From Mucilaginibacter sp. MD40 (GTDB lineage: Bacteria; Bacteroidota; Bacteroidia; Sphingobacteriales; Sphingobacteriaceae): DNA of 64,000 nt. Position 1 is the stretch's first letter. Each line of letters opens with the position of its first letter. Below the pieces are notes generated by a model that saw nothing but the letters and a program-made list of their open reading frames with translations, had not been told where the DNA came from and ran no database searches. A program made the translations under genes and the position numbers. The DNA lies in contig NZ_NRSW01000001.1 in NCBI RefSeq assembly GCF_002288635.1, positions 57,086-121,085 of the forward strand, written 5' to 3'. Below, one piece after another: positions 27,439 to 37,027 of the stretch.

Positions 27439-28755
27439 ATGTCAACAGTAGAAACTGCATACGTTAAGTATAAAGTGAAGGACCTTTCACTGGCCGAGTG
27501 GGGTCGTAAAGAGATTGAATTGGCCGAGGCGGAAATGCCGGGTTTAATGGCGCTGCGTGCCGAGTATGGCGCAAGCAAACCTTTGGCCGGCGCGCGTATA
27601 GCGGGCTGCCTGCACATGACCATCCAAACTGCTGTTTTAATTGAAACATTGATAGAGCTGGGTGCCGAAGTTACCTGGTCGTCATGCAATATATTCTCTA
27701 CCCAGGACCACGCCGCTGCCGCTATCGCTGCTGCCGGTACTTCTGTTTACGCCTGGAAAGGCATGAACGCTGAGGAGTTTGACTGGTGTATTGAGCAAAC
27801 CCTGTTCTTTGGTGAAGATCGCAAACCATTAAACATGATTTTGGATGATGGTGGCGACTTAACCAACATGGTACTGGATAAATACCCTGAACTGATCGCT
27901 AACATTAAAGGCCTTTCTGAAGAAACCACTACCGGTGTACACCGCCTGTATGAGCGTATGAAGAACGGTACCCTACCTATGCCGGCAATTAACGTTAACG
28001 ATTCGGTTACCAAATCAAAATTCGATAACAAATACGGTTGCCGCGAATCGCTGGTTGACGCTATCCGTCGCGCTACCGACGTAATGATGGCCGGTAAAGT
28101 AGCTGTTGTTTGCGGTTACGGCGACGTAGGTAAAGGTTCTGCCGATTCATTGCGTAACTCTGGCGTTCGTGTAATTGTTACCGAGATCGACCCGATCTGC
28201 GCCCTGCAAGCCGCTATGGAAGGTTACGAAGTTAAAAAACTTTCTACCGCTGTTGCCGAGGCTGATATTGTGGTTACCGCTACCGGTAACAAAAACATTG
28301 TTCGCGAAGAACACTTCCGCGCGCTGAAAGATAAAGCCATTGTTTGTAACATAGGCCACTTTGATAACGAGATCGACATGGCCTGGTTAAACGGCGCTTA
28401 TGGCAATACTAAAGTAGAAATTAAGCCTCAGGTTGATAAATATACCATTGAAGGTAAAGATGTTATTGTATTAGCAGAAGGCCGTTTGGTAAACTTAGGT
28501 TGCGCTACCGGCCACCCAAGCTTTGTAATGAGTAACAGCTTCACCAACCAAACTTTGGCCCAGTTAGAGCTTTGGACCAACGGCGATGTTTATGAAAACA
28601 AAGTGTACACCCTGCCAAAACACCTGGACGAAAAAGTTGCCCGTTTACACCTGGCTAAAATTGGTGTGGAACTGGAAGTTTTAGATCAGGACCAGGCTGA
28701 ATACATCGGCGTAACCGTAGAAGGTCCGTTTAAACCGGAATACTACCGTTACTAA
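27439..28755 (+). CDS. ahcY: Adenosylhomocysteinase (SAH hydrolase)
   Basis: 438 residues. NAD-binding Rossmann motif [16 protein letters not shown], substrate-domain [16 protein letters not shown], and the C-terminal tail [12 protein letters not shown] ending KPEYYRY, where the conserved Lys-Tyr region caps NAD of the neighbouring subunit. It hydrolyses S-adenosylhomocysteine to adenosine and homocysteine, relieving inhibition of methyltransferases. It has its own promoter and terminator. Codon use is that of a highly expressed gene. Confidence 0.97.
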   Translation: MSTVETAYVKYKVKDLSLAEWGRKEIELAEAEMPGLMALRAEYGASKPLAGARIAGCLHMTIQTAVLIETLIELGAEVTWSSCNIFSTQDHAAAAIAAAGTSVYAWKGMNAEEFDWCIEQTLFFGEDRKPLNMILDDGGDLTNMVLDKYPELIANIKGLSEETTTGVHRLYERMKNGTLPMPAINVNDSVTKSKFDNKYGCRESLVDAIRRATDVMMAGKVAVVCGYGDVGKGSADSLRNSGVRVIVTEIDPICALQAAMEGYEVKKLSTAVAEADIVVTATGNKNIVREEHFRALKDKAIVCNIGHFDNEIDMAWLNGAYGNTKVEIKPQVDKYTIEGKDVIVLAEGRLVNLGCATGHPSFVMSNSFTNQTLAQLELWTNGDVYENKVYTLPKHLDEKVARLHLAKIGVELEVLDQDQAEYIGVTVEGPFKPEYYRY

Positions 28756-28778
28756 GTAAAAATTAAAAAGTAAAAATT

Positions 28779-28814
28779 AAAAAGGGATGTGGTTTAAGGC
28801 CGTATCCCTTTTTT
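28779..28814 (+). terminator. Rho-independent terminator after ahcY
   Basis: AAAGGGAT (28781-28788) pairs with ATCCCTTT (28804-28811), followed by more T. It is preceded by a direct duplication of AGTAAAAATTAAAA at 28754-28781. Confidence 0.8.
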
Positions 28815-28850
28815 GTTGGTTTTTAGCTATATTTAGTTCACTTTATTCAA

Positions 28851-30149
28851 ATGGCTGATAAAATTTTCACTCCTAATGAGACTCTTTTTCTTGATAAACA
28901 GTTCAAGCAAAATCTCACTTCTCACTATCATGTGCTAAAAGAATATAAAAACTCAATTGATGATGTACTTAAATTGGGTGGAGATACTCCAATTTTTTTA
29001 GACACAAGTGTGATTTTAGGCTTCTATGAAATATCATTTATAGCGAGAGAAAAAGTCGAACAGTTTTTAGATAATTATAAATCTCGCATAGTACTAACCG
29101 GACAGATACAGTATGAGTTTATAAAAAATCGCGAAAAAGTCATAAATACATTTCAGAAAGATGTATCTGAACAGCTACCAAAAGACTTCAATAATAATGT
29201 TGTCAATAAGTTGAAATCATTTATTAATTCAAATAAGTTAAAGTTAGAAGATTATCCACATATCGGAAAGAATCTGGAATCGCTGCATTCTATGTTATCA
29301 GAATTATTAAAAGAAATTCAAGAAAGCGTAAATGACAAGAAGGGAACAGCATCATCACTATTACATGACGATAGCTCCCTTGATGTCTTAGCTCAAGTAG
29401 AATTGTTGGATAGTTTAGACGTTTCTTACGTTAAAACTATAAAAGAGCATTATCATAAACTTCTTCCATCGTACAAAACGGCTCCAAATGAATCTTATAA
29501 TTTGACCTCGTTTCCTGGTTGTGCAGAAAAAGGCGACAAAGATGATCCAACAGGAGATTTCATTATTTATCATGAACTGATGAAATACGCGATAGAGAAG
29601 AAAAAAAATATAATCTTCTTAACAAACGACACGACAAAAGGAGACTGGCTACGTACAGATGGCAGGCCACATTTACATTATCTTGAAAATTTCTTTTTAA
29701 ACACAAATCGTATGCTCTTTATAATAAATGCTGAGCGTCTTTTTGAAAGCCTATTTGATCGCTCTTTCGAGTCCTTGATTGATGACAAAACGCTGATACC
29801 AGATGTTATTGATCATCAAGAATTAGAACTATTCTTGAAAGACATGGATTGTTTATTTGACGTTAAAGAGCCCCCTGAAGGAGCCTGTAAAATACTTGCA
29901 AATGAACTTTATCAAAATGATATTTATAGCATCTCTAAGCTTAATCAAAAATTGAGCTTAGCTAAATATGCCATTCCGGAAATTCTAAAGTTTCTACCGA
30001 ACATCACTAAAACGGGTGCAGTCAAATTAGTTTTAGATCTATTGGATAAAAATTACTCCAGAAATCGTTGGTCTAAATCTTCCGAAGAAAAAATAACCCA
30101 ATTAAAAAAACATTGGGAAAATGTGTCTGATTTTATAGAATTATTATAA
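28851..30149 (+). CDS. PIN-like domain (PIN_8 type) protein, probable nuclease
   Basis: 432 residues. N-terminal PIN core: FLDTSVILGFY (Asp51), the second acidic position in QYEFIKNRE (Glu89), then after a helical insertion (about 95-235) DDPTGDFIIYHEL (Asp246) and IIFLTNDTTKGDW (Asp270, Asp275). This order matches the PIN_8 group of PIN-like nucleases. A C-terminal helical region (about 310-432) is unassigned. PIN enzymes cleave RNA or DNA with metal ions. The gene is clearly more AT-rich than its neighbours and uses A/T-ending codons, a sign of transfer. It has no adjacent antitoxin or methylase; a defence role is plausible but unproven. Confidence 0.75.
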   Translation: MADKIFTPNETLFLDKQFKQNLTSHYHVLKEYKNSIDDVLKLGGDTPIFLDTSVILGFYEISFIAREKVEQFLDNYKSRIVLTGQIQYEFIKNREKVINTFQKDVSEQLPKDFNNNVVNKLKSFINSNKLKLEDYPHIGKNLESLHSMLSELLKEIQESVNDKKGTASSLLHDDSSLDVLAQVELLDSLDVSYVKTIKEHYHKLLPSYKTAPNESYNLTSFPGCAEKGDKDDPTGDFIIYHELMKYAIEKKKNIIFLTNDTTKGDWLRTDGRPHLHYLENFFLNTNRMLFIINAERLFESLFDRSFESLIDDKTLIPDVIDHQELELFLKDMDCLFDVKEPPEGACKILANELYQNDIYSISKLNQKLSLAKYAIPEILKFLPNITKTGAVKLVLDLLDKNYSRNRWSKSSEEKITQLKKHWENVSDFIELL

Positions 30150-30166
30150 TCAAAATATTCTTCTTA

Positions 30167-31537
30167 TCACTTCAACTCCTTTATCTTCAAACTCCTGAAA
30201 TCCACATCAAAGCCGTGGTCTTGCAGGAGGATGTGGCCTTCTTTGGCTTCGCCGAAATCTTTCCAGATCTTGTATTTGCTGATAGCTACCAGGTCGCGAA
30301 ATTCTTTTGAGCCGCGTTCATATTCCAGCACTTTTATACCGTTGAGGTAATGCTCCACGTGATTATTGGGGTAAACAATAATGCGGCCGGTGTTCCAGTC
30401 GCCAATAGGGTGCACAAAGCGCGGTTGCTTTTTGGCGGTAATGAGGTCATATAACGATGCCAGGGTGCGGTCACCATCGCGACCCAGTTTGGCATCGGGG
30501 TGTACAGCATCATCCAGTACCTGGTACTCCAGTCCAATGGCCGATCCTTTGGTTTTCTCGTCCAGCGTGACAAAATACTTAACACCACTGTTAGCCCCCC
30601 TGCTCATCCTAAACTCAAATGACAGATCAAAGGCTCCATACAACTTATCGGTCACTATATCGCCGCCATTGGTAGCCTCACCGCCGGTAGCGCCAATAAC
30701 CGACAGCTTACCTCCCTCTATCTTCCAGCCTTTTGTAGGAAATGTTGATGACGAAGCACTATGCCAGCCAGCGTTGCTCTTTCCATCGAACAGCAATTTC
30801 CAGCCGTCACCCTTTTCGTAAGGCGTTAAACTGTTCGATTGTAGGTTGGCAACATATACACCTTTCGCAAATGCCTGTGGCTGCAAACCTGTGGTTTTAA
30901 TTCTGATGTTTTTAAAGAATATCTTCTTACCTGCCTGCGCCTCATTATCAATAGCGTGCACCTGCAAACCTATAAATCCTTGGGCATCAAGCGTATCTAC
31001 CACGTAAGCCGCAGCAACGCCGTTGATCCAGGTTTTCATGCTATTACCTATACACTCCACTTTTACGTGATTAAATTGCCCGTTCTTCCAGGCATCTTTG
31101 GCTTGGGCATGCAGTTCGAGAGGGTACAGCCAGTCGCGACGGCCTTCGTCATAAATTCCGCCGGTCCATTTACGGTCGCTGGGGTCAATTTCGCACTGTT
31201 TGCCATAAACCTTTCCCTTGCCTTCGTGCCCGGCAGGGTCATAATGGCTGCGCACCTGTATACCGGAGTTGGTGAGCGTGCTCTCCGTCTTCACATCCAG
31301 TTCCAGTATAAAATCGCCATATTCCTTTTCGGTTACTAAAAAGGTGTTACCGCTATTGAGCACAGCGGTACCGGTTATACCGCCATTTTCTACTTTGTAT
31401 TCGGCTTTGCCGGCCAGTATTTTCCAGCCTTTGAGGGTTTTGCCATCGAACAGGCTGTTAAAGCCTGTTTGCGCGGCGGCATTGTTTGCAGCCGCGGCCA
31501 ATACGGCAAGCATCAGGTAAGTTTTAAGGTTCTTCAT
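30167..31537 (-). CDS. Secreted DUF1080 protein, two-domain (3-keto-disaccharide hydrolase family)
   Basis: 456 residues with a signal peptide (MKNLKTYLMLAVLAAA) and two copies of the DUF1080 concanavalin-like domain: about 25-213 (SLFDGKTLKGWKILAG) and about 245-455 (LLFDGKSNAGWHS). The family is now linked to cleavage of 3-keto-glycosides, the products of C3 oxidation of sugars. It lies 17 bp downstream of a Gfo/Idh/MocA oxidoreductase gene, consistent with an oxidise-then-cleave pathway. Substrate unknown. Confidence 0.85.
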   Translation of the reverse strand: MKNLKTYLMLAVLAAAANNAAAQTGFNSLFDGKTLKGWKILAGKAEYKVENGGITGTAVLNSGNTFLVTEKEYGDFILELDVKTESTLTNSGIQVRSHYDPAGHEGKGKVYGKQCEIDPSDRKWTGGIYDEGRRDWLYPLELHAQAKDAWKNGQFNHVKVECIGNSMKTWINGVAAAYVVDTLDAQGFIGLQVHAIDNEAQAGKKIFFKNIRIKTTGLQPQAFAKGVYVANLQSNSLTPYEKGDGWKLLFDGKSNAGWHSASSSTFPTKGWKIEGGKLSVIGATGGEATNGGDIVTDKLYGAFDLSFEFRMSRGANSGVKYFVTLDEKTKGSAIGLEYQVLDDAVHPDAKLGRDGDRTLASLYDLITAKKQPRFVHPIGDWNTGRIIVYPNNHVEHYLNGIKVLEYERGSKEFRDLVAISKYKIWKDFGEAKEGHILLQDHGFDVDFRSLKIKELK

Positions 31538-31554
31538 ATGGTGAAAAGATAATT

Positions 31555-32880
31555 TTAAACTTTAAGGTCCCAACCGGGCTGGTATTCGCGGCTCCAGAGT
31601 TTGGCGGCTTCCGCATCATGCAGGATATGGCCGTTCTTTGGGTCGATATTGAGCACGCGGCCAACTCTTTGCGCGATATTGCCTAATTGCGGTACCAGCG
31701 TAGATTTATGCCCGTTGATGATGGTTTGATTTAATTGCTCATCTCCACGAATAGCGTTCACGAAGTTCTGCAGATGCACACGATCCAGCATTTCGGTAGG
31801 GCTTACTTTGTTGGAGGCATCAACCGGCGTTTCGTCCTTCACTTCTTTTACCAGCTTATTATCCATGTCAAATACCTGGTAGCCATTACCGCCACCGTAA
31901 TTAATAGTACCGTGGTCGCCGTAGAAAACTACTCCCCTGCCAACTCCTTCGGAATTAAAAGGATTACAGCTTCGCCCTTCCCATGAAAGGGAGGTATCAT
32001 TAGGGAAATTCACTACGATGGTTTGCGTATCGGGGGTTTCCCAGTCGTCCTTAAAAGCGAAACGGCCGCCGCCGGAGGTCACCCGGTTAGGGAAATCGGC
32101 GCCAAGCCCCCAGCGCATTACATCAATTTCGTGCGTGCCGTTATTGAGCGCCTCGCCGGTACCCCAGTGCCAGAACCAGTGCCAGTTGTAATGGATCAGG
32201 TTATCCTTGTAGGGTCTGCGTGGCGCATAGCCCTGCCAAAGGTCATAATTAAGGTTGGCGGGAACCGGCGCGGCTTTACCAATGCCGATGGATTTACGGT
32301 TGTTAACATACCATCCACGCGCGAAATAAGCCCGCCCAATAATACCACTGTGCAGTTCCTGCACCATTTTCTGCACGTTACTGAACGAGCGACGCTGGCT
32401 GCCCATCTGTACCAGTCGATTGTATTTGGCGGCTGCTTGTATAGCCAGCTCACCCTCATGCGGGTTATGGCTGCAAGGCTTTTCAACATATACATGCTTA
32501 CCTGCCTGGCAGGCCAGGATGGTAGCCGGGGCATGCCAGTGGTCGGGCGCGGCAATTACCAATGCGTCAAGGTCTTTCTTTTCCAGTAGCTGCCGCACAT
32601 CGGTTATGCCTTTAGGCCTCTTACCGGTTATCTTTTCAATCTCGGCAATACACTTGTTCATGGCATTGCTATCCACATCGCATATGTAGCTGATCTCTAC
32701 ATCGCTTAGTCCTGCAAATTTCTGTGCGAGGAAAGCGCCACGGCTGTTTACCCCCATTACGCCAAGCACCACTTTTTTAGCGGGCGAACCTTTATATATA
32801 CCGGCGATAGCCGTATGGCTGCCCAACATAAATGTAGTGCCGGCAACGGCCATGTTTTGGATAAACTGTCTGCGTTCCAT
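31555..32880 (-). CDS. Tat-exported Gfo/Idh/MocA family oxidoreductase
   Basis: 441 residues. The start MERRQFIQNMAVAGTTFMLG is a twin-arginine signal (RRQFI), so it is probably exported folded with its nucleotide cofactor. Rossmann motif GVMGVNSRGAF, conserved HVYVEKP (catalytic-site Lys), and the second domain with GTHEIDVMRWGLG. Such enzymes oxidise or reduce hydroxyls on sugars or inositols. First gene of a two-gene operon with the DUF1080 protein (17-bp gap). Confidence 0.9.
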   Translation of the reverse strand: MERRQFIQNMAVAGTTFMLGSHTAIAGIYKGSPAKKVVLGVMGVNSRGAFLAQKFAGLSDVEISYICDVDSNAMNKCIAEIEKITGKRPKGITDVRQLLEKKDLDALVIAAPDHWHAPATILACQAGKHVYVEKPCSHNPHEGELAIQAAAKYNRLVQMGSQRRSFSNVQKMVQELHSGIIGRAYFARGWYVNNRKSIGIGKAAPVPANLNYDLWQGYAPRRPYKDNLIHYNWHWFWHWGTGEALNNGTHEIDVMRWGLGADFPNRVTSGGGRFAFKDDWETPDTQTIVVNFPNDTSLSWEGRSCNPFNSEGVGRGVVFYGDHGTINYGGGNGYQVFDMDNKLVKEVKDETPVDASNKVSPTEMLDRVHLQNFVNAIRGDEQLNQTIINGHKSTLVPQLGNIAQRVGRVLNIDPKNGHILHDAEAAKLWSREYQPGWDLKV

Positions 32881-33094
32881 AGCGATAACCTGTTTGGATG
32901 GTTGTTAAAAAGGAATAACTGGTAAGGCTAATTTAGCATTTACAGTTTAAAATTGAACATTTAGTTAATTTATAACAGGCTTGTTACTTTGCTTACATTC
33001 CCTGTAACATAATTATATTTCCACCGTCTTAAATCAATATAAAAGCTATACTTTAGCTTTATTATGCATGCATATCATTAAACTATTAACACAT

Positions 33095-35590
33095 ATGAAA
33101 ACTCTTTACGCTGCCGCCCTCATTGGCAGTATGGGCCTTTTTGCCTTAAACGCTACCGCACAGCAGGCCGCCCCCAAACAGGACGACCCTGCCATGAAGA
33201 TCTACCGCGAAACGCCTACCAAGTACAACGACCTGGTACACACCAAGCTGGATGTACGCTTTGATTACAAGAAGCGTTACCTGTATGGTAAAGAATGGGT
33301 TACCATAAAGCCGCATTTTTACCCCACCGATTCGCTTTCGCTGGATGCCAAAGGCATGGACTTAAAAACTATTGCCATAGTGAAAAATGGCAAAAACACG
33401 CCTTTGAAATTTACTTATGATGGCATGGTGGTTAAGATAAAACTTGATCGCACCTACCGTAACAACGAGAACTATACCGTATATGTTGATTACACGGCCA
33501 AGCCAAATGAATACAAGGCACAGGGCAGCCTGGCCATTACCGATGCCAAAGGTTTATATTTTATAAACCCCGATGGCACCGAGAAAGATAAACCAACCCA
33601 GATATGGACACAGGGCGAAACCGAAGGTTCATCGGTTTGGTTCCCTACCATTGATAAGCCTAACCAGAAAACAACTGACGAGATCAGCATGACGGTACCG
33701 GCCAAATATGTGACTTTATCTAACGGCCGCCTGGCTTCGCAAAAAGTAAATGGCGATGGCACCCGTACAGATACCTGGAAAATGGAACTGCCACACTCGC
33801 CTTATTTGTTTATGATGGCCGTGGGCGATTTCAAGATCACTAAAGATACCTGGAAAGGTAAAGAGGTGAGCTATTACCTGGAGCCTAAATACGCCCCTTA
33901 CGCCAAAGACATTTTTGGCTTTACGCCTGAAGTGATAGACTTTTATTCGAAAACATTGGGTATTGATTACCCATGGAATAAATATTCGCAGATCGTGGTG
34001 CGCGATTACGTGAGCGGCGCTATGGAAAATACCTCCGCTACCTTGCATGGCGAATACGTGCAGGCCACCAAACGCGAATTGCTGGATGATTATTACGGCC
34101 AGGGCCGCAGCACTATTGTACACGAGTTATTCCACCAGTGGTTTGGCGACTATGTGACCTGCGAAAGCTGGAGCAACCTTACCGTAAATGAATCATTCGC
34201 GGACTTTAGCGAAACCCTGTGGGCAGAACACAAATACGGACAAGAAGCCGGCGACGCGCATATCAATGGCGACAGGCAAGCTTATTTAAGCCAGCCTGAC
34301 CTGCGCACCAAAGACCTGGTACGTTTCCATTACCACGATAAAGAAGACATGTTTGATGCCGTTACTTACCAAAAAGGGGGCAGCATACTCTACATGCTGC
34401 GCAACTACCTGGGTAGGGAAGCGTTTTACAAAGGCCTTAACATCTACCTGAAAACAAACGCCTTAAAAAACGGTGAGGCACAACAACTGCGTTTAGCATT
34501 GGAAGAAGCCAGCGGCCGCGACCTTAACTGGTTCTTTAACCAATGGTATTACGGCGCGGGCAACCCGATCCTTAATATTAATTACAAATGGGATGACGCC
34601 ACTAAAACAGAAACCGTTATCCTTAACCAAACCCAGGATGGCAACGCCTTTATCCTGCCGATGGCGATAGATGTTTATGCCGGTGGTAAAAAAGAGCGCA
34701 AAACTTTCTGGATGCGGAACAAGGTGGATAGCCTGGTGTTCAAATCGGCAGTTAAACCAAGCTTGGTAAATGTTGATGGCGACAAAATGCTATTGGCCAA
34801 AAAAACCGATAACAAGACCCTGGATGAGTTCGCGTTCCAGTACTTTAATGCGCCTTTATACTTAGACCGTTTTGAAGCCATTACTGCCGCTGCCAAATCG
34901 CAAAACAGCAATGCTGCTGCCCGCAAAGTAATTATTGCCGCGCTTAATGATAAATACTGGGAGTTACAGGTTAAAGCTATTAAAGCGGCCGATCTGACTA
35001 ATGACGATGTGCGCAACGCCGCCCAGCCTATCCTGTCAAAACTGGCCCAGACAGACCCAAATAACCTGGTAAAAGCCGCCGCTATTACCGCGTTAGGCAA
35101 ATTAAAAGCATCAGGCAATACCAACCTGTTTAAACAGGGGCTTAACAGCCAGTCGTACGCGGTACAGGGCGCATCATTAACCGCCCTTTCGTTAATTGAC
35201 GCGCCTAACGCTTTAGCAATGGCTAAAACATACGAAAAAGACAGCGACGGCGCACTGAAAGATGCCGTACTGAAAACCTATGCCAACAGCGGCAGCGACG
35301 AACAATGGCCGTTTGTTTACGACGCCTTTAAAAACGGGCAGCCACAAGAGCAATTCAACATCATACGCAGCTATGCTGATATGATTGGCCGCCTTAAAAA
35401 CCAAAGCAGCGTAGAGCAGGGTATCAGCTCTATTGTAGATTTTGGTAACAAATACAAAAAATACGGCGTTGGCCCGCAAATAGCCATGGTGCTTAACGGC
35501 ATTAAAGATGCCCGCAATAAAGCAGGCGACACCGCCTCAAACGCCATGATCGACAAAGCTGTTGCCGAGATGAACGCTCCAGCCAACTAA
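33095..35590 (+). CDS. Secreted M1-family metallo-aminopeptidase with HEAT-like C-terminus
   Basis: 831 residues from the ATG at 33095, which gives a clean signal peptide (MKTLYAAALIGSMGLFAL then NATAQ); an ATG at 33068 would add nine residues. The M1 signature is complete: GAMENTS exopeptidase motif, HELFHQWFGD zinc site (His343, His347 in this numbering) and the third ligand Glu in VNESFADF. Residues from about 600 onwards form alpha-helical repeats (HEAT-like). It removes N-terminal residues from peptides in the periplasm. Confidence 0.93.
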   Translation: MKTLYAAALIGSMGLFALNATAQQAAPKQDDPAMKIYRETPTKYNDLVHTKLDVRFDYKKRYLYGKEWVTIKPHFYPTDSLSLDAKGMDLKTIAIVKNGKNTPLKFTYDGMVVKIKLDRTYRNNENYTVYVDYTAKPNEYKAQGSLAITDAKGLYFINPDGTEKDKPTQIWTQGETEGSSVWFPTIDKPNQKTTDEISMTVPAKYVTLSNGRLASQKVNGDGTRTDTWKMELPHSPYLFMMAVGDFKITKDTWKGKEVSYYLEPKYAPYAKDIFGFTPEVIDFYSKTLGIDYPWNKYSQIVVRDYVSGAMENTSATLHGEYVQATKRELLDDYYGQGRSTIVHELFHQWFGDYVTCESWSNLTVNESFADFSETLWAEHKYGQEAGDAHINGDRQAYLSQPDLRTKDLVRFHYHDKEDMFDAVTYQKGGSILYMLRNYLGREAFYKGLNIYLKTNALKNGEAQQLRLALEEASGRDLNWFFNQWYYGAGNPILNINYKWDDATKTETVILNQTQDGNAFILPMAIDVYAGGKKERKTFWMRNKVDSLVFKSAVKPSLVNVDGDKMLLAKKTDNKTLDEFAFQYFNAPLYLDRFEAITAAAKSQNSNAAARKVIIAALNDKYWELQVKAIKAADLTNDDVRNAAQPILSKLAQTDPNNLVKAAAITALGKLKASGNTNLFKQGLNSQSYAVQGASLTALSLIDAPNALAMAKTYEKDSDGALKDAVLKTYANSGSDEQWPFVYDAFKNGQPQEQFNIIRSYADMIGRLKNQSSVEQGISSIVDFGNKYKKYGVGPQIAMVLNGIKDARNKAGDTASNAMIDKAVAEMNAPAN

Positions 35591-35610
35591 TAGGTATATC
35601 CGCATATTTA

Positions 35611-35642
35611 ACGAAAGCCGCTCGATACAGAGCGGCTTTCGT
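35611..35642 (+). terminator. Rho-independent terminator after the M1 peptidase gene
   Basis: A perfect 13-bp stem, ACGAAAGCCGCTC (35611-35623) and GAGCGGCTTTCGT (35630-35642), with a 6-nt loop, followed by TGTTTT. Confidence 0.88.
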
Positions 35643-35753
35643 TGTTTTAATACCATAAATGTTAAATAAGCTGATTTAACACTTTTTGTGCTCCCACTGA
35701 ATACGCATCAATGCTATGCAGCCTTATATTAGTATTGTCAAAAATTAAAACGT

Positions 35754-36137
35754 ATGAAAAAATTATTGATAGCGGCTATCTGTCTTGCCGCGGTAAATAT
35801 GGCCAGGGCGCAAAACTCACCCTTAAATGGCAACACGGGAAATATAAACGGTGTAGTAAAAGCAGATACCTCTTTAGCCAAGCTATCCAAACCAGTACCT
35901 AATGACCTGCTATTGACGTTAAATGATGCCATCAATAACAAAATTTATAATAATATTAACCGCTCCCTTTATACACAACCCGCTGTAAAAAGCAATATCG
36001 ACCATATGCCGGTAGCGGTTTTAAAGGGACAGTCGAAAATGCCGGTGGTGAAAATAGGTGGTAACTCAAAAATGCCGGTAGCCGGTTATCAGGTAAAGCC
36101 TTTACTGAAAAGGGATAGTGTGGTAGTAAAGCCTTAA
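35754..36137 (+). CDS. Small secreted protein with KMPV repeats, unknown
   Basis: 127 residues. A signal peptide (MKKLLIAAICLAAVNMARA, cleavage before QNS) and a mature region with a short imperfect repeat: GQSKMPVVKIGGNSKMPVAGY, preceded by DHMPVAVLKG. No known domain. Its stop codon overlaps that of the convergent cdaA (shared TTAA at 36134-36137). Confidence 0.65.
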   Translation: MKKLLIAAICLAAVNMARAQNSPLNGNTGNINGVVKADTSLAKLSKPVPNDLLLTLNDAINNKIYNNINRSLYTQPAVKSNIDHMPVAVLKGQSKMPVVKIGGNSKMPVAGYQVKPLLKRDSVVVKP

Positions 36138-36925
36138 AAATCCTTATTCAGTAGTTTTTCCAGTTCGGCAAAGCTGATATCCATTTTAATGCGGCCCTGC
36201 TTAGCGTATGAGATCTCGCCGGTTTCTTCAGATACGATGATCGCCGTGGCATCATTGGCTTCGGTAACACCTATCCCTGCCCGGTGGCGCAAACCAAATT
36301 GTGCCGGCAGGTCGGACTTTTCGGTTACTGGTAAGATACAGCTGGCAGATTTGATCTTGTTCTCGGATATTACTACGGCCCCATCATGCAGAGGGCTGTT
36401 TTTTTGAAAGATACTTTCCAGTACACGTTTGGATATACGCGCATCCAGCACTTCGCAGCTGTTCTGGTAAAACTGCTCATCGTAGTATTTGGCAAAAACA
36501 ATCAGCGCTCCGGTGCGGGTTTGCTTCATGCTTTTACACGCGTCAATAATCGGTTTTATGCGCGCGTAGTTGTTTTTTTCGACCTCTGCTTTTCCAAAGA
36601 AATATTTCCACCAGGCTTTATTGCGCTGGAGCGATGCATTTTTACCTACCAACAGCAGGAAACGCCTTACTTCCTGCTGAAAAACAATAATGATGGCAAT
36701 AATGCCCACATCCGCGAACTTGCTGAGGATGCCTGATAGCATTTGCATATGCAGTGCGTCAACAATGCGGTAAACCAGGTATATGGTAATAAACCCGATA
36801 AAGATATTTGCCGCTATGGTGCCCCTGATGAGGTTATACAACTGGTAAATGAGAAAAGCCACCAGCAGTATATCCAGCACATCAAAAATGCCAAATTTTG
36901 GAAAGTTGAGGTCGGGGAAATGCAT
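36134..36925 (-). CDS. cdaA: Diadenylate cyclase CdaA (c-di-AMP synthase)
   Basis: 263 residues: three N-terminal transmembrane helices (about 15-80), a short coiled linker, and a DAC/DisA_N domain (about 105-240) with both catalytic motifs, HDGAVVI (DGA) and LRHRAGIGVTE (RHR). It joins two ATP into c-di-AMP at the membrane, a second messenger for osmotic and cell-wall control. Firmicute cdaA is usually next to cdaR/glmM; here it stands alone. A perfect 8-bp palindrome lies 15 bp upstream of its start. Confidence 0.94.
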   Translation of the reverse strand: MHFPDLNFPKFGIFDVLDILLVAFLIYQLYNLIRGTIAANIFIGFITIYLVYRIVDALHMQMLSGILSKFADVGIIAIIIVFQQEVRRFLLLVGKNASLQRNKAWWKYFFGKAEVEKNNYARIKPIIDACKSMKQTRTGALIVFAKYYDEQFYQNSCEVLDARISKRVLESIFQKNSPLHDGAVVISENKIKSASCILPVTEKSDLPAQFGLRHRAGIGVTEANDATAIIVSEETGEISYAKQGRIKMDISFAELEKLLNKDF

Positions 36926-36939
36926 ATTTACGAAGTTAG

Positions 36940-36958
36940 TAATCTTTGCGAAAGATTA
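36940..36958. promoter_or_regulatory. Palindrome upstream of cdaA
   Basis: TAATCTTT GCG AAAGATTA: perfect 8-bp arms with a 3-nt centre, 15 bp before the cdaA ATG. It could be an operator or an mRNA-leader hairpin; no downstream T run supports a terminator. Confidence 0.4.
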
Positions 36959-37027
36959 GTATAAACCCATCATGCCGAATTAATTCAATACATCAAGCGG
37001 CACTTAATAATACGAGGTAACCCTATG

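Noticed and set aside
29869..29886. CCCCCTGAAGG match to the palindromic repeat inside the PIN-domain gene
   Set aside because: Only 11 bases match, there is no partner arm nearby, and the gene otherwise reads normally; most likely chance.
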